33,575 bases of DNA from Bacteroidales bacterium (lineage in GTDB: Bacteria; Bacteroidota; Bacteroidia; Bacteroidales; JAADJA01): positions 1 through 33,575 of the forward strand of contig JAGQVE010000046.1 in assembly GCA_020438105.1 (NCBI GenBank), read 5' to 3'. A model generated the notes under the pieces. It did no database searches. It saw nothing but the letters and a program-made list of their open reading frames with translations, and was not told the origin of the DNA. A program made the translations under genes and the position numbers. Shown piece after piece: positions 25,932-32,839 of the stretch. Within the stretch, counting starts at the first letter, position 1. Every line of letters starts with the position of its first letter.

Positions 25932-26363
25932 TTATGAAATTTTAATCACTTTGGTGTTTTTCAGCTTTGCTTCATCCATTCGGGGCAAATCCACCGTAAG
26001 AACCCCATTTTTATGTTTTGCCTGAATTTTTTCCTGGTCAACTGATTCTGGAAGTTTGAATGACCTGCTGAATGATTGAAATCCAAATTCTCTCCGCATA
26101 AAATGGTCATTGGTTTCTTCGTTTTTGGTTTCCAATTCTGACGAAATCGTCAATACATCCTTTTCAATCTTAATATTAATGTCCTCTTTGTTCAGGCCTG
26201 GAGCAGCTACTTCAATGGTGAAAGCTTTTTCATTTTCAATAATGTTTACGGCTGGTGTTGCATAATCTGCACCATCATTAAAAAATGATGTTAAAAGATC
26301 TTTGCCGAAAAAGTCGTTGAGATAAGCCGGGCTGTAAACTCTTTTTTTTACGATTGGTAACAT
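25932..26363 (-). CDS. hsp20: Small heat shock protein, Hsp20/alpha-crystallin family
   Basis: This 143-residue ATP-independent chaperone holds unfolding proteins. The alpha-crystallin domain spans about 33-143 (PAVNIIENEKAFTIEVAAPG, DVLTISSELE, REFGFQSFSRSFKLPESVD). The closing motif KNGVLTVDLPR is intact. The short N-terminus (YLNDFFGKDLLTSFF) is typical of the group. It is a single-gene unit with a terminator 3 nt after it. A perfect AGGAGG lies 8 nt before the ATG, and an exact complement of it lies further up the leader, which suggests temperature-sensitive translation. Confidence 0.95.
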   Translation of the reverse strand: MLPIVKKRVYSPAYLNDFFGKDLLTSFFNDGADYATPAVNIIENEKAFTIEVAAPGLNKEDINIKIEKDVLTISSELETKNEETNDHFMRREFGFQSFSRSFKLPESVDQEKIQAKHKNGVLTVDLPRMDEAKLKNTKVIKIS

Positions 26364-26371
26364 AACTTTGT

Positions 26372-26423
26372 CCTCCTATAAATTTTTATATTTTATTATA
26401 AATTTCAATGTTTTCAGGAGGGG
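26372..26423 (-). promoter_or_regulatory. Candidate RNA thermometer masking the hsp20 ribosome-binding site
   Basis: In the hsp20 mRNA sense, CCTCCTG (26415-26421 read on the minus strand) can pair over 7 bp with TAGGAGG (26372-26378), which holds the whole Shine-Dalgarno. Between them, AAATTTATA and TATAAAAATTT can form an A/T-only hairpin of 9 bp with a 2-nt bulge and a 6-nt loop. An easily melted stem next to a masked AGGAGG is the layout of heat-opened leaders known for other small heat shock genes. The fold was worked out by eye, without energy calculation. Confidence 0.5.
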
Positions 26424-26457
26424 CAAATCAACTCGTGTTCCAATCAAAAAAAATCAT

Positions 26458-26465
26458 CAATTATA
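26458..26465 (-). promoter_or_regulatory. Possible -7 box of hsp20
   Basis: TATAATTG on the minus strand matches TAnnTTTG in 7 of 8 positions and would give a leader of about 90 nt that contains both halves of the proposed thermometer. The nearest upstream TTG is 23 nt away. Confidence 0.3.
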
Positions 26466-26478
26466 ACATAAATTGAGA

Positions 26479-26496
26479 CAAAATGGCGCAATTTTG
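26479..26496. promoter_or_regulatory. 18-bp operator-like palindrome upstream of hsp20
   Basis: CAAAATGGCGCAATTTTG is a palindrome with one mismatched pair and no loop, so it suits a dimeric DNA-binding protein better than an RNA hairpin. It lies about 13 nt upstream of the possible hsp20 -7 box and after the end of the aminotransferase gene. Confidence 0.4.
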
Positions 26497-26530
26497 TTTT
26501 TAATTTTAAAAATAACGTGACAATGTGGCA

Positions 26531-27712
26531 TTATAACTCGCTTAAGCTTTGCCAGATTAAATTGATTGATTCGGTAATTTCATCTTCGGAGATTGTCAAT
26601 GGAGGCGCAATTCTAAAGGCATTTGCTCTGAAAAGGAAGGGGTCGGTAATGAGTCCATTTCGGAGGAAAACCCTAACCAACTTAAAAACATCACCTTTTA
26701 TATCCACACCCAGCATCAACCCCTTTTGCCTTACCTCGGTTACCAATGGATGTTTGATCAGTTCGTTTTTATAAATGAGTCCTTTCTTTTCGGCCTGCTT
26801 ATAAATTGATTCTTTCGTTATCACATCAAGATTAGCCAAAGCAGCTACACAAGCCACGGGGTGACCCCCAAAAGTGGTAATGTGGCCTAATTCAGGTTTG
26901 TTGGTTAAACTGCGCATAATTTCCTGTGAAGAAATAAACGCACCAATGGGCATTCCGCCGCCCATGGCTTTTGCAAGGGTCAGGATATCCGGCACAATAC
27001 CAAAGTTTTCAAAACTAAACAATGATCCTGTTCTTCCAAATCCCATTTGTATATCATCAATAACCAACAAGGTGCCTGTTTCGGTGCATTTTTCGCGTAA
27101 GGCTTGCAAAAAGCCGGCTTTGGGAAGGATGATTCCGGCTTCAGCCTGAACAGTTTCCACAACTACACATGCTGTTTTAGGTGTGATCTGGTTTAAATGG
27201 TTAAAGTTGTTGAATTCAATAAATTTGATCCCGGGTAATAATGGCCGAAATGCGTTTTTGAGTCTCTCGTCTCCCAAAATACTTAATGCTCCATGTGTTC
27301 CTCCATGATAGGCATTTTTAAATGCAATCACTTCGGATCGCCCTGTAAATCTTTTGGCTAATTTAAGCGCCCCTTCAATTGCTTCACTGCCCGAATTAAC
27401 AAAGTAAGTCGATTTCAGATTTTCAGGTAAAAACTCCTTAAGTTTATATGCCAGTTGCGTTTGTGGAGATTGTATCATTTCCCCGTAAACCATCAGGTGC
27501 ATATATTTATCCAATTGGTTTTGAATGCGTTTTATTACCTCAGGATGCCTGTGTCCAATATTGCTTACTGCAACTCCCGAAACCAGGTCGATATATTTTT
27601 CACCATCTTTACCATATAAATATATTCCTTCGGCTTTTTCAATTTCCAGATCCAGGGGATTTAAAGAAGGGAGGCCCATATGCTGGAAAAATATTTCGCG
27701 GTTACTAAGCAT
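26531..27712 (-). CDS. Class III PLP-dependent aminotransferase
   Basis: This 393-residue enzyme (ATG at 27712, MLSNREIFFQHMG) belongs to the ornithine/acetylornithine/4-aminobutyrate aminotransferase group. Features are FVNSGSEAIEGALKLAKRFT for phosphate and cofactor binding, AYHGGTHGAL, the cofactor-N1 Asp219 in LVIDDIQMGFGRTG, and the Schiff-base Lys248 in LAKAMGGGMPIGAF. The common DE pair is DD here. Substrate cannot be fixed; no arginine or lysine pathway gene is near. A TTG nine codons earlier is rejected because a -7 box (27727-27734) overlaps that region. It is divergent from the SDR gene. Confidence 0.9.
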   Translation of the reverse strand: MLSNREIFFQHMGLPSLNPLDLEIEKAEGIYLYGKDGEKYIDLVSGVAVSNIGHRHPEVIKRIQNQLDKYMHLMVYGEMIQSPQTQLAYKLKEFLPENLKSTYFVNSGSEAIEGALKLAKRFTGRSEVIAFKNAYHGGTHGALSILGDERLKNAFRPLLPGIKFIEFNNFNHLNQITPKTACVVVETVQAEAGIILPKAGFLQALREKCTETGTLLVIDDIQMGFGRTGSLFSFENFGIVPDILTLAKAMGGGMPIGAFISSQEIMRSLTNKPELGHITTFGGHPVACVAALANLDVITKESIYKQAEKKGLIYKNELIKHPLVTEVRQKGLMLGVDIKGDVFKLVRVFLRNGLITDPFLFRANAFRIAPPLTISEDEITESINLIWQSLSEL

Positions 27713-27726
27713 AATATTGTTTTGCT

Positions 27727-27734
27727 CAAAATTA
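27727..27734 (-). promoter_or_regulatory. -7 box of the aminotransferase gene
   Basis: TAATTTTG on the minus strand matches TAnnTTTG and ends 14 nt before the ATG at 27712. No TTG at -33. Confidence 0.5.
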
Positions 27735-27764
27735 TTCAATTCTGTTAAAACGGGGAGGAATTGT

Positions 27765-27772
27765 TAAATTTG
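27765..27772 (+). promoter_or_regulatory. -7 box of the SDR gene
   Basis: TAAATTTG matches TAnnTTTG and ends 18 nt before the ATG at 27791. CTG in place of TTG lies 20 nt upstream. Confidence 0.5.
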
Positions 27773-27790
27773 CCGATCAAATTATTTAAT

Positions 27791-28591
27791 ATGCAGAACA
27801 AGGTAGTAATTGTAACAGGTGCCTCTTCTGGGATTGGAGAGCAATTGGCCAAAGGCTTTGGCAGACTTGGTGCCAGGGTGGTTTTAGCAGCCCGAAATTA
27901 TGAAAAGCTTGTATTATTTGAAAAAGATTTTGACCCGGAGAGCGTTTTGTCAGTTAAAACCGATGTAAGCAAGGAAAACGAATGCAAAGCCCTGATTGAG
28001 AAAACTGTAGAGAAATTTGGCCGGATTGATATCCTAATCAATAACGCCGGATTATCAATGCGGGCGCTATTTGAAGAAATGGACCTTTCCGTGATGAAGA
28101 AATTAATGGATATCAATTTTTATGGAACTGTTTATTGTACAAAATTTGCCTTGCCCTATTTGCTCGAGTCAAAAGGAAGTGTTGTAGGTGTTTCTTCCAT
28201 TGCCGGATATAAAGGCCTTCCCGGTCGGGCAGGATACTCCGCCTCCAAGTTTGCAATGCAAGGGTTTCTGGAAGTTTTGAGAATAGAAAACATGAAAAAA
28301 GGGTTACATGTCCTTATTGCCTGCCCGGGGTTTACAGCATCCAATATCCGGAACACCTCACTAACTGCTGACGGCACGGCCCAGGGTGAATCGCCCCGTA
28401 ATGAAGACAAAATGATGACCTCAGAGGAAGTTGCAGAAAAAATTATTCAAGCAATTTCCAAAAGAAAACACAGACTTACGCTTACCACTCAGGGGAAAAT
28501 GACCGTGATATTGAATAAATTTTTTCCGAAATTCATGGATAAAATGGTTTATAATCACATGGCCAAAGAGCCCAACTCACCATTTAAATAA
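27791..28591 (+). CDS. Short-chain dehydrogenase/reductase
   Basis: This 266-residue NAD(P)-dependent oxidoreductase of the classical SDR type starts at the ATG at 27791. The cofactor loop is TGASSGIG at 9-16 and NNAG is at 84-87. The catalytic set is Asn109, Ser136 (VVGVSSIAGY), Tyr149 and Lys153 (YSASK). AARN after the second strand suggests a preference for NADP, through the Arg at 35. The C-terminal part (KRKHRLTLTTQGKMTVILNK) resembles SDRs that act on lipids or steroids at membranes, but the substrate is open. The frame extends to a TTG at 27761, which lies just upstream of the -7 box and is unlikely to be used. It ends 7 nt from the convergent xerD. Confidence 0.92.
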   Translation: MQNKVVIVTGASSGIGEQLAKGFGRLGARVVLAARNYEKLVLFEKDFDPESVLSVKTDVSKENECKALIEKTVEKFGRIDILINNAGLSMRALFEEMDLSVMKKLMDINFYGTVYCTKFALPYLLESKGSVVGVSSIAGYKGLPGRAGYSASKFAMQGFLEVLRIENMKKGLHVLIACPGFTASNIRNTSLTADGTAQGESPRNEDKMMTSEEVAEKIIQAISKRKHRLTLTTQGKMTVILNKFFPKFMDKMVYNHMAKEPNSPFK

Positions 28592-28598
28592 CCATGTT

Positions 28599-29504
28599 TT
28601 AATGCCTTGATCTTGGGTGAAACTGCAGAATTGTTTCTCTCAGGTATTTTTTGTCGAGGTGGGTGTAAATTTCGGTGGTGGTAATGCTTTCATGGCCAAG
28701 CATTTCCTGCACGGCACGCAGGTCGGCACCTCCCTCTATTAAGTGAGTTGCAAAAGAATGACGAAAGGTGTGTGGACTGATCTGTTTTTTAATACCAGCT
28801 TTTTCAGCCAAATTTTTAATTATTATAAAAATCATTACTCTGGTTAGTTTGTTCCCGCGTCGGTTTAGAAAAACGATATCAGTGAATTCTCTATTAATTT
28901 TGTGATGAATCCTGATGTTTTCAAGGTAAATGTTAATGTATTTGATTGCGGATCCGCCTATGGGCGCAAGCCTTTCTTTATCTCCTTTCCCTACTACCTT
29001 AATAAATCCTTCTTTAAAGTAAAGATTGGAAATCTTCAGATTTATTAATTCCGAAACACGTAAACCGCATCCATATAATGTTTCAATCATTGCACGGTTA
29101 CGCGTTCCTTCCGGAGAACTCAAATCAATTTGACCAAGAAGTTTATCAATCTCTGCGGGTGAAAGTACATCTGGTAGTTTTCTGCCCAGTTTTGGACTTT
29201 CAAGCAACTCAGTCGGATTTACAGTTAATTCTCCCTCAATGAGCAAATATTTATAAAACGCTTTGATGCCCGAAATCATTCGTGCCTGCGAAGTGGCGGA
29301 TAATCCGATTTTATGGATCGCAGCTAAAAAAGCCTGTAAGTGGTTCAATTCAATATTTAAGGGTGACAGATTGGGATAAGATGTTTCACACCAGATTTGA
29401 AGGTTTTTAACATCACGCAAGTAAGCTTCAATCGAGTTTTCCGAAAGAGATTTTTCCAGTTTCAAATAAAGTTTGAATCCTTTTATGTAGTTTTGCCACA
29501 ACAT
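28599..29504 (-). CDS. xerD: Tyrosine recombinase XerD
   Basis: XerD resolves chromosome dimers at dif together with a partner recombinase and FtsK. The 301-residue protein (ATG at 29504) has a SAM-like N-domain (EKSLSENSIEAYLRDVKNL) and the full catalytic set Arg149 (GCGLRVSEL), Lys173 (GKGDKERL), His245 and Arg248 (HTFRHSFATHL), His271 (LGHESI) and Tyr280 (EIYTHLD). Length and the GHESITTTEIYTH ending fit Xer rather than phage integrases, and there are no flanking att-like repeats. XerC versus XerD cannot be separated with certainty. A -7 box ends 6 nt before the ATG, so the mRNA may be leaderless. Confidence 0.92.
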   Translation of the reverse strand: MLWQNYIKGFKLYLKLEKSLSENSIEAYLRDVKNLQIWCETSYPNLSPLNIELNHLQAFLAAIHKIGLSATSQARMISGIKAFYKYLLIEGELTVNPTELLESPKLGRKLPDVLSPAEIDKLLGQIDLSSPEGTRNRAMIETLYGCGLRVSELINLKISNLYFKEGFIKVVGKGDKERLAPIGGSAIKYINIYLENIRIHHKINREFTDIVFLNRRGNKLTRVMIFIIIKNLAEKAGIKKQISPHTFRHSFATHLIEGGADLRAVQEMLGHESITTTEIYTHLDKKYLRETILQFHPRSRH

Positions 29505-29510
29505 ATAATT

Positions 29511-29518
29511 CAAAAGTA
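29511..29518 (-). promoter_or_regulatory. -7 box of xerD
   Basis: TACTTTTG on the minus strand ends 6 nt before the xerD ATG, so transcription should start at or next to the start codon. A TTG three codons upstream of the ATG lies within this box and is therefore not the start. Confidence 0.5.
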
Positions 29519-29572
29519 GGATAATAATCTGATTTAGAAATTACCAGGGAAGTAAAAAGCTTTCAATTTTAA

Positions 29573-29604
29573 TTTGGATTTTAAGTTATAAAATAATACT
29601 TTTG
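29573..29604 (+). promoter_or_regulatory. Promoter of the rpmG-DUF4295-ftsY-rimO operon
   Basis: TTTG (29573-29576), 20 nt, then TACTTTTG (29597-29604) is a full match to the Bacteroidota consensus. The box ends 29 nt before the rpmG ATG. Confidence 0.75.
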
Positions 29605-29633
29605 CACCCCGAATTTTAAAGAAGTAAATTGCA

Positions 29634-29822
29634 ATGGCTAAAAAGAGTAAAGACGCAAGGATACAAGTAATTCTGGAATGCACTGAGCATAAGGAAAGTG
29701 GCATGCCAGGTACCTCACGTTATATCACCAAGAAAAATAAAAAGAATACACCCGAAAGGCTGGAACTTAAGAAATATAATCCAATCCTGAAAAGGATGAC
29801 TATCCATAAAGAAATTAAATAA
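29634..29822 (+). CDS. rpmG: 50S ribosomal protein L33
   Basis: This 62-residue large-subunit protein carries [33 protein letters not shown] and [17 protein letters not shown]. Only one Cys is present, so it is the zinc-free form without the paired CxxC motifs. rpmB (L28), which often lies just before rpmG, is not here; the promoter directly precedes rpmG. DUF4295 follows after 7 nt. Confidence 0.97.
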   Translation: MAKKSKDARIQVILECTEHKESGMPGTSRYITKKNKKNTPERLELKKYNPILKRMTIHKEIK

Positions 29823-29829
29823 TTGAGCT

Positions 29830-29982
29830 ATGGCAAAGAAAGTAGTTGCTTCACTGCAATCAGGTACAAAAAACTATGCTAAGGTGATTAAAATGGTAAA
29901 ATCACCAAAATCTGGTGCTTATTCGTTCAAAGAGAACGTTATGCACGTTGACCAGATTAAAGATTACTTAGCAAAAAAATAA
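29830..29982 (+). CDS. DUF4295 protein, probable ribosome-associated
   Basis: A 50-codon frame starts MAKKVVASLQSGTKNYAKVI, continues KMVKSPKSGAYSFKENVMHV and ends DQIKDYLAKK. It matches my memory of DUF4295, a small basic family confined to Bacteroidota and nearly always placed between rpmG and ftsY. The basic character and position beside L33 suggest a ribosomal protein; I recall, without being able to check, that a Flavobacterium ribosome structure contains an extra large-subunit protein of this kind. It lies 7 nt after rpmG and is followed by a hairpin. Confidence 0.88.
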   Translation: MAKKVVASLQSGTKNYAKVIKMVKSPKSGAYSFKENVMHVDQIKDYLAKK

Positions 29983-30011
29983 CATTTATCCTTGATAAAT
30001 GAAAGTTGTCG

Positions 30012-30043
30012 AAAGCTTTTTCCCAACAGGAAGAAGCTTTTTT
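30012..30043 (+). terminator. Terminator or attenuator between DUF4295 and ftsY
   Basis: A 12-bp stem, AAAGCTTTTTCC (30012-30023) with GGAAGAAGCTTT (30029-30040) and one G-T pair, has a 5-nt loop and ends in six T. It begins 29 nt after the DUF4295 stop and 14 nt before the ftsY ATG. As no new promoter precedes ftsY, it probably lowers ftsY-rimO expression relative to the ribosomal genes. Confidence 0.75.
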
Positions 30044-30056
30044 AATAATTAGAAAA

Positions 30057-31007
30057 ATGGGCATATTCGGAATATTTTCAAAGGAGAAGAAGGAAAAACT
30101 TGACGAAGGGTTATCAAAAACCAAGGAGAGTGTTTTCAGTAAATTATCCAGGGCTGTCGCCGGAAAATCCAAAGTGGATGCTGATGTGCTTGATAATTTG
30201 GAAGAAATTCTTGTTACTTCTGATGTGGGAGTTGAAACCACTTTGAAAATTATTGACCGAATAGAGGCCCGTGTGGCAAAAGACAAATATCTTGGAACGG
30301 CTGAACTAAACTCAATTTTAAAGGAAGAAATTGCAGGATTGCTTTTGGAAAATGAAACGTCTGAAAGGTCGGGATTTGAATTACCATCTGATAAAAAGCC
30401 CTATGTTATTCTGGTAGTAGGAGTGAATGGTGTTGGTAAAACAACCACCATTGGCAAACTTGCGCATCAGTTCAAAAACGCCGGGAAAAGTGTTTTACTG
30501 GGAGCTGCAGATACATTCAGAGCAGCTGCAGTAGATCAACTGATCATTTGGTCAAAAAGAGTTGGTGTTCCCATCGTAAATCAGGGCATGGGAGCCGATC
30601 CTGCTTCTGTAGCGTTTGATACTGTTAAATCTGCCTTGGCACAAAATGCTGACGTGGTGATCATTGATACAGCAGGTCGTTTACACAATAAAATTAACCT
30701 GATGAATGAGCTTACCAAGATTAAAAAGGTTATGCAAAAACTCATTCCAGACGCTCCTCATGAAATTTTACTAATTCTTGACGCTTCTACGGGTCAAAAT
30801 GCAATTGAACAGGCCAGGCAATTTACTGCTGCTACAGAGGTGAATGCACTTGCACTCACAAAACTGGATGGTACAGCAAAAGGTGGTGTTGTTATCGGAA
30901 TTTCCGACCAGTTTAAAATACCTGTGAAATATATCGGTATTGGGGAAAAGATGGAGGACCTTCAAGCTTTTAATCGCAAGGAATTTGTTGACAGCCTTTT
31001 TAACTAA
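30057..31007 (+). CDS. ftsY: Signal recognition particle receptor FtsY
   Basis: FtsY is the membrane-associated GTPase that receives SRP-bound ribosomes. The 316-residue protein starts MGIFGIFSKEKKEKLDEGLS, a short amphipathic N-terminus without the long acidic A domain. The N domain is followed by the G domain with GVNGVGKTTTIGKLA, the DTFRAAAVDQL insertion-box motif, DTAGR and TKLDGTAKGG. The frame extends 17 codons upstream to a TTG at 30006, but that stretch is the terminator hairpin. rimO follows after 20 nt. Confidence 0.97.
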   Translation: MGIFGIFSKEKKEKLDEGLSKTKESVFSKLSRAVAGKSKVDADVLDNLEEILVTSDVGVETTLKIIDRIEARVAKDKYLGTAELNSILKEEIAGLLLENETSERSGFELPSDKKPYVILVVGVNGVGKTTTIGKLAHQFKNAGKSVLLGAADTFRAAAVDQLIIWSKRVGVPIVNQGMGADPASVAFDTVKSALAQNADVVIIDTAGRLHNKINLMNELTKIKKVMQKLIPDAPHEILLILDASTGQNAIEQARQFTAATEVNALALTKLDGTAKGGVVIGISDQFKIPVKYIGIGEKMEDLQAFNRKEFVDSLFN

Positions 31008-31027
31008 TTCTTACTAAACAATCTGTT

Positions 31028-32341
31028 TTGCAAAATAACCCTTCAAAAAAGAAAAAGATAAATCTCATTTCACTCGGTTGTTCCAAAAATCTGGTGGACT
31101 CAGAATCCCTGATGGGACAATTTCAACTGAACGATTTTGATGTATCCTTTGAAGGCAGGTCGGAGGGTAGCGATGTGGTAGTTATTAATACTTGTGGTTT
31201 TATTAACGATGCCAAGCAGGAATCCATTGATACAATTTTAGAGCATATTGAAGCCAAACAACGTGGTGAAATTGGGAAGATTTATGTAATGGGCTGTCTT
31301 TCGGAAAGGTATGCTCGTGAGCTTAAATCTGAAATACCTGATGTTGACCAGTATTTCGGTGTTAATGATATAAAAAAAATTGTGGAGGAAATGGGAGGAA
31401 ACTACCGTTACGACCTAATCGGTGAACGGAAAGTAACCACCCCAAAACATTATGCTTATTTAAAAATATCGGAGGGCTGCGACCGGAGATGCACTTTTTG
31501 TGCAATTCCCGGAATCCGTGGAAAACATAAATCAAAACCCCTGGAAGAATTGATCGCTGAAGCACGAAGATTGGTGGCGCATGGTGTTAAAGAGATTATG
31601 TTGATTGCCCAGGATCTTACATATTACGGAATTGATCTTTACAAGAAAAATACCTTTGCACAGCTTCTGCAGTCGCTTTCTGAGATAAATGGATTACAAT
31701 GGATTCGATTGCATTATGCTTATCCCGCCGGTTTTCCTACCGAAATTTTAAAAATTATTTCTGATAATCCTAAAATATGTAAATATATTGACATGCCTAT
31801 CCAGCATGTTAACAACCGGATCTTATCGTTGATGCAACGTGGGCATAGTCGTGAGGGCACACTTAAATTGCTTCACGAAATAAGGGATGCTATTCCTGAT
31901 GTTACACTTCGAACAACTTTGATCGTTGGTTTTCCCGGAGAAACAGAAGAAGAGTTTCAAGAGTTGTTGCAGTTTGTTAAAGATTTTAAATTTGACAGGT
32001 TGGGCGTTTTTACATACTCTCATGAAGAAGGCACCACTGCTTACCGGTTGGAAGATAATGTTCCTGAAGATGTCAAGCAACAAAGGCTTGAAGCTGTGAT
32101 GGCTGCCCAACAAGAAATTTCCATGGATCTGAACCAAACCAAGGTTGGAAAAACCTATAAAACCATTATCGACCGTCTTGAAAATGGATATTATATTGGC
32201 CGTATGGAATCCGATTCTCCGGAAGTGGATAATGAAGTTATAATTGAATCTCCACATTCGGATATTGAAATAGGGGAATTTTACAATGTAAATATTGTCA
32301 AAACCGACTACTTTGACCTCTATGGGGTTATTTCCCAATAA
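31028..32341 (+). CDS. rimO: Ribosomal protein S12 methylthiotransferase RimO
   Basis: RimO adds a methylthio group to a conserved Asp of ribosomal protein S12. The 437-residue protein has the MTTase N-domain with cluster cysteines Cys18 (SLGCSKNLVDSE), Cys56 (NTCGFI) and Cys90 (MGCLSERY). The radical SAM site is Cys151, Cys155 and Cys158 (EGCDRRCTFCAIPGIRG), and a C-terminal TRAM domain follows. The SLGCSKNLVDSE and IPGIRG signatures separate it from MiaB. It starts at TTG; no ATG is available upstream of the conserved opening. It is the last gene of its operon. Confidence 0.97.
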   Translation: MQNNPSKKKKINLISLGCSKNLVDSESLMGQFQLNDFDVSFEGRSEGSDVVVINTCGFINDAKQESIDTILEHIEAKQRGEIGKIYVMGCLSERYARELKSEIPDVDQYFGVNDIKKIVEEMGGNYRYDLIGERKVTTPKHYAYLKISEGCDRRCTFCAIPGIRGKHKSKPLEELIAEARRLVAHGVKEIMLIAQDLTYYGIDLYKKNTFAQLLQSLSEINGLQWIRLHYAYPAGFPTEILKIISDNPKICKYIDMPIQHVNNRILSLMQRGHSREGTLKLLHEIRDAIPDVTLRTTLIVGFPGETEEEFQELLQFVKDFKFDRLGVFTYSHEEGTTAYRLEDNVPEDVKQQRLEAVMAAQQEISMDLNQTKVGKTYKTIIDRLENGYYIGRMESDSPEVDNEVIIESPHSDIEIGEFYNVNIVKTDYFDLYGVISQ

Positions 32342-32839
32342 TAGACCAGTTTCCATCAAAAAATTTCATTCTTGCTTTTATCTGATTTATCCGAAAACGG
32401 ATAAGGCTGTTATAAGCTTTATTTTTGTAAGCTTAAGATAATCAGGGTTTTATGGATAATAAATGAGCGAACTTAAAAATTTTATCAACTGAAAATTTGA
32501 AAACACTACTTTTAACTTATTGATATATAGTGCTTTGAAATTTATGGCACATCCTTTGAAAAGCTTCATGCAGTTCTTTGATACATAACTTCAAACTAGT
32601 TAATGTAATCTGATAATTTTTCATGGTGGTTAATTTTTATTTGTAAAATTTGGTTTTGGTTGGTTAATTAGGTCAGGAAACTTGCTTTAAATGGTTTTCT
32701 GGCCTTTTTTCTTTTTATCCATTTCGATAGTGTGTACTTTTACCGCGCTCATTGCGTTTAAACATTATCGTTTATAAGCAGTATAAAACTTCAGAGGTGC
32801 TAATCAAATATAGATAGACATTTGCTGCAAGAGTAATTA
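32342..32839. other. 498-base intergenic region with several hairpins
   Basis: No protein-coding frame of note is present. Visible structures are a 7-bp hairpin TTATCCG-AAAA-CGGATAA (32387-32404), a TAAGCTT/AAGCTTA pair (32413-32419 with 32429-32435), and CACTA/TAGTG (32504-32508 with 32528-32532) flanked by AAATTT on both sides. A strong terminator lies at 32671-32716. None of the first hairpins has a T tail, so the rimO transcript may run about 370 nt past the stop to the terminator, or a small RNA may be encoded here. No clear promoter is seen for the gene at 32840. Confidence 0.5.
32671..32716 (+). terminator. Strong rho-independent terminator
   Basis: An 11-bp stem (32671-32681 with 32694-32704, two G-T pairs) closes a 12-nt loop and is followed by six T, a C and five T. 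It lies 330 nt after rimO and 124 nt before the next gene. Confidence 0.85.

Noticed and set aside
14084..26421. Shared 11-mer CCTCCTGAAAA upstream of both porQ and hsp20
   Set aside because: Repeated 11-mers are expected in a window of this size; only the hsp20 copy has a complementary AGGAGG at the start site.
28599..29504. Integrase of a mobile element
   Set aside because: Length, motif spacing and lack of att-like repeats or cargo genes point to the housekeeping Xer recombinase.
30006..30056. 17-codon extension of FtsY from a TTG
   Set aside because: The stretch is the terminator hairpin after DUF4295; the ATG at 30057 gives the normal short N-terminus.
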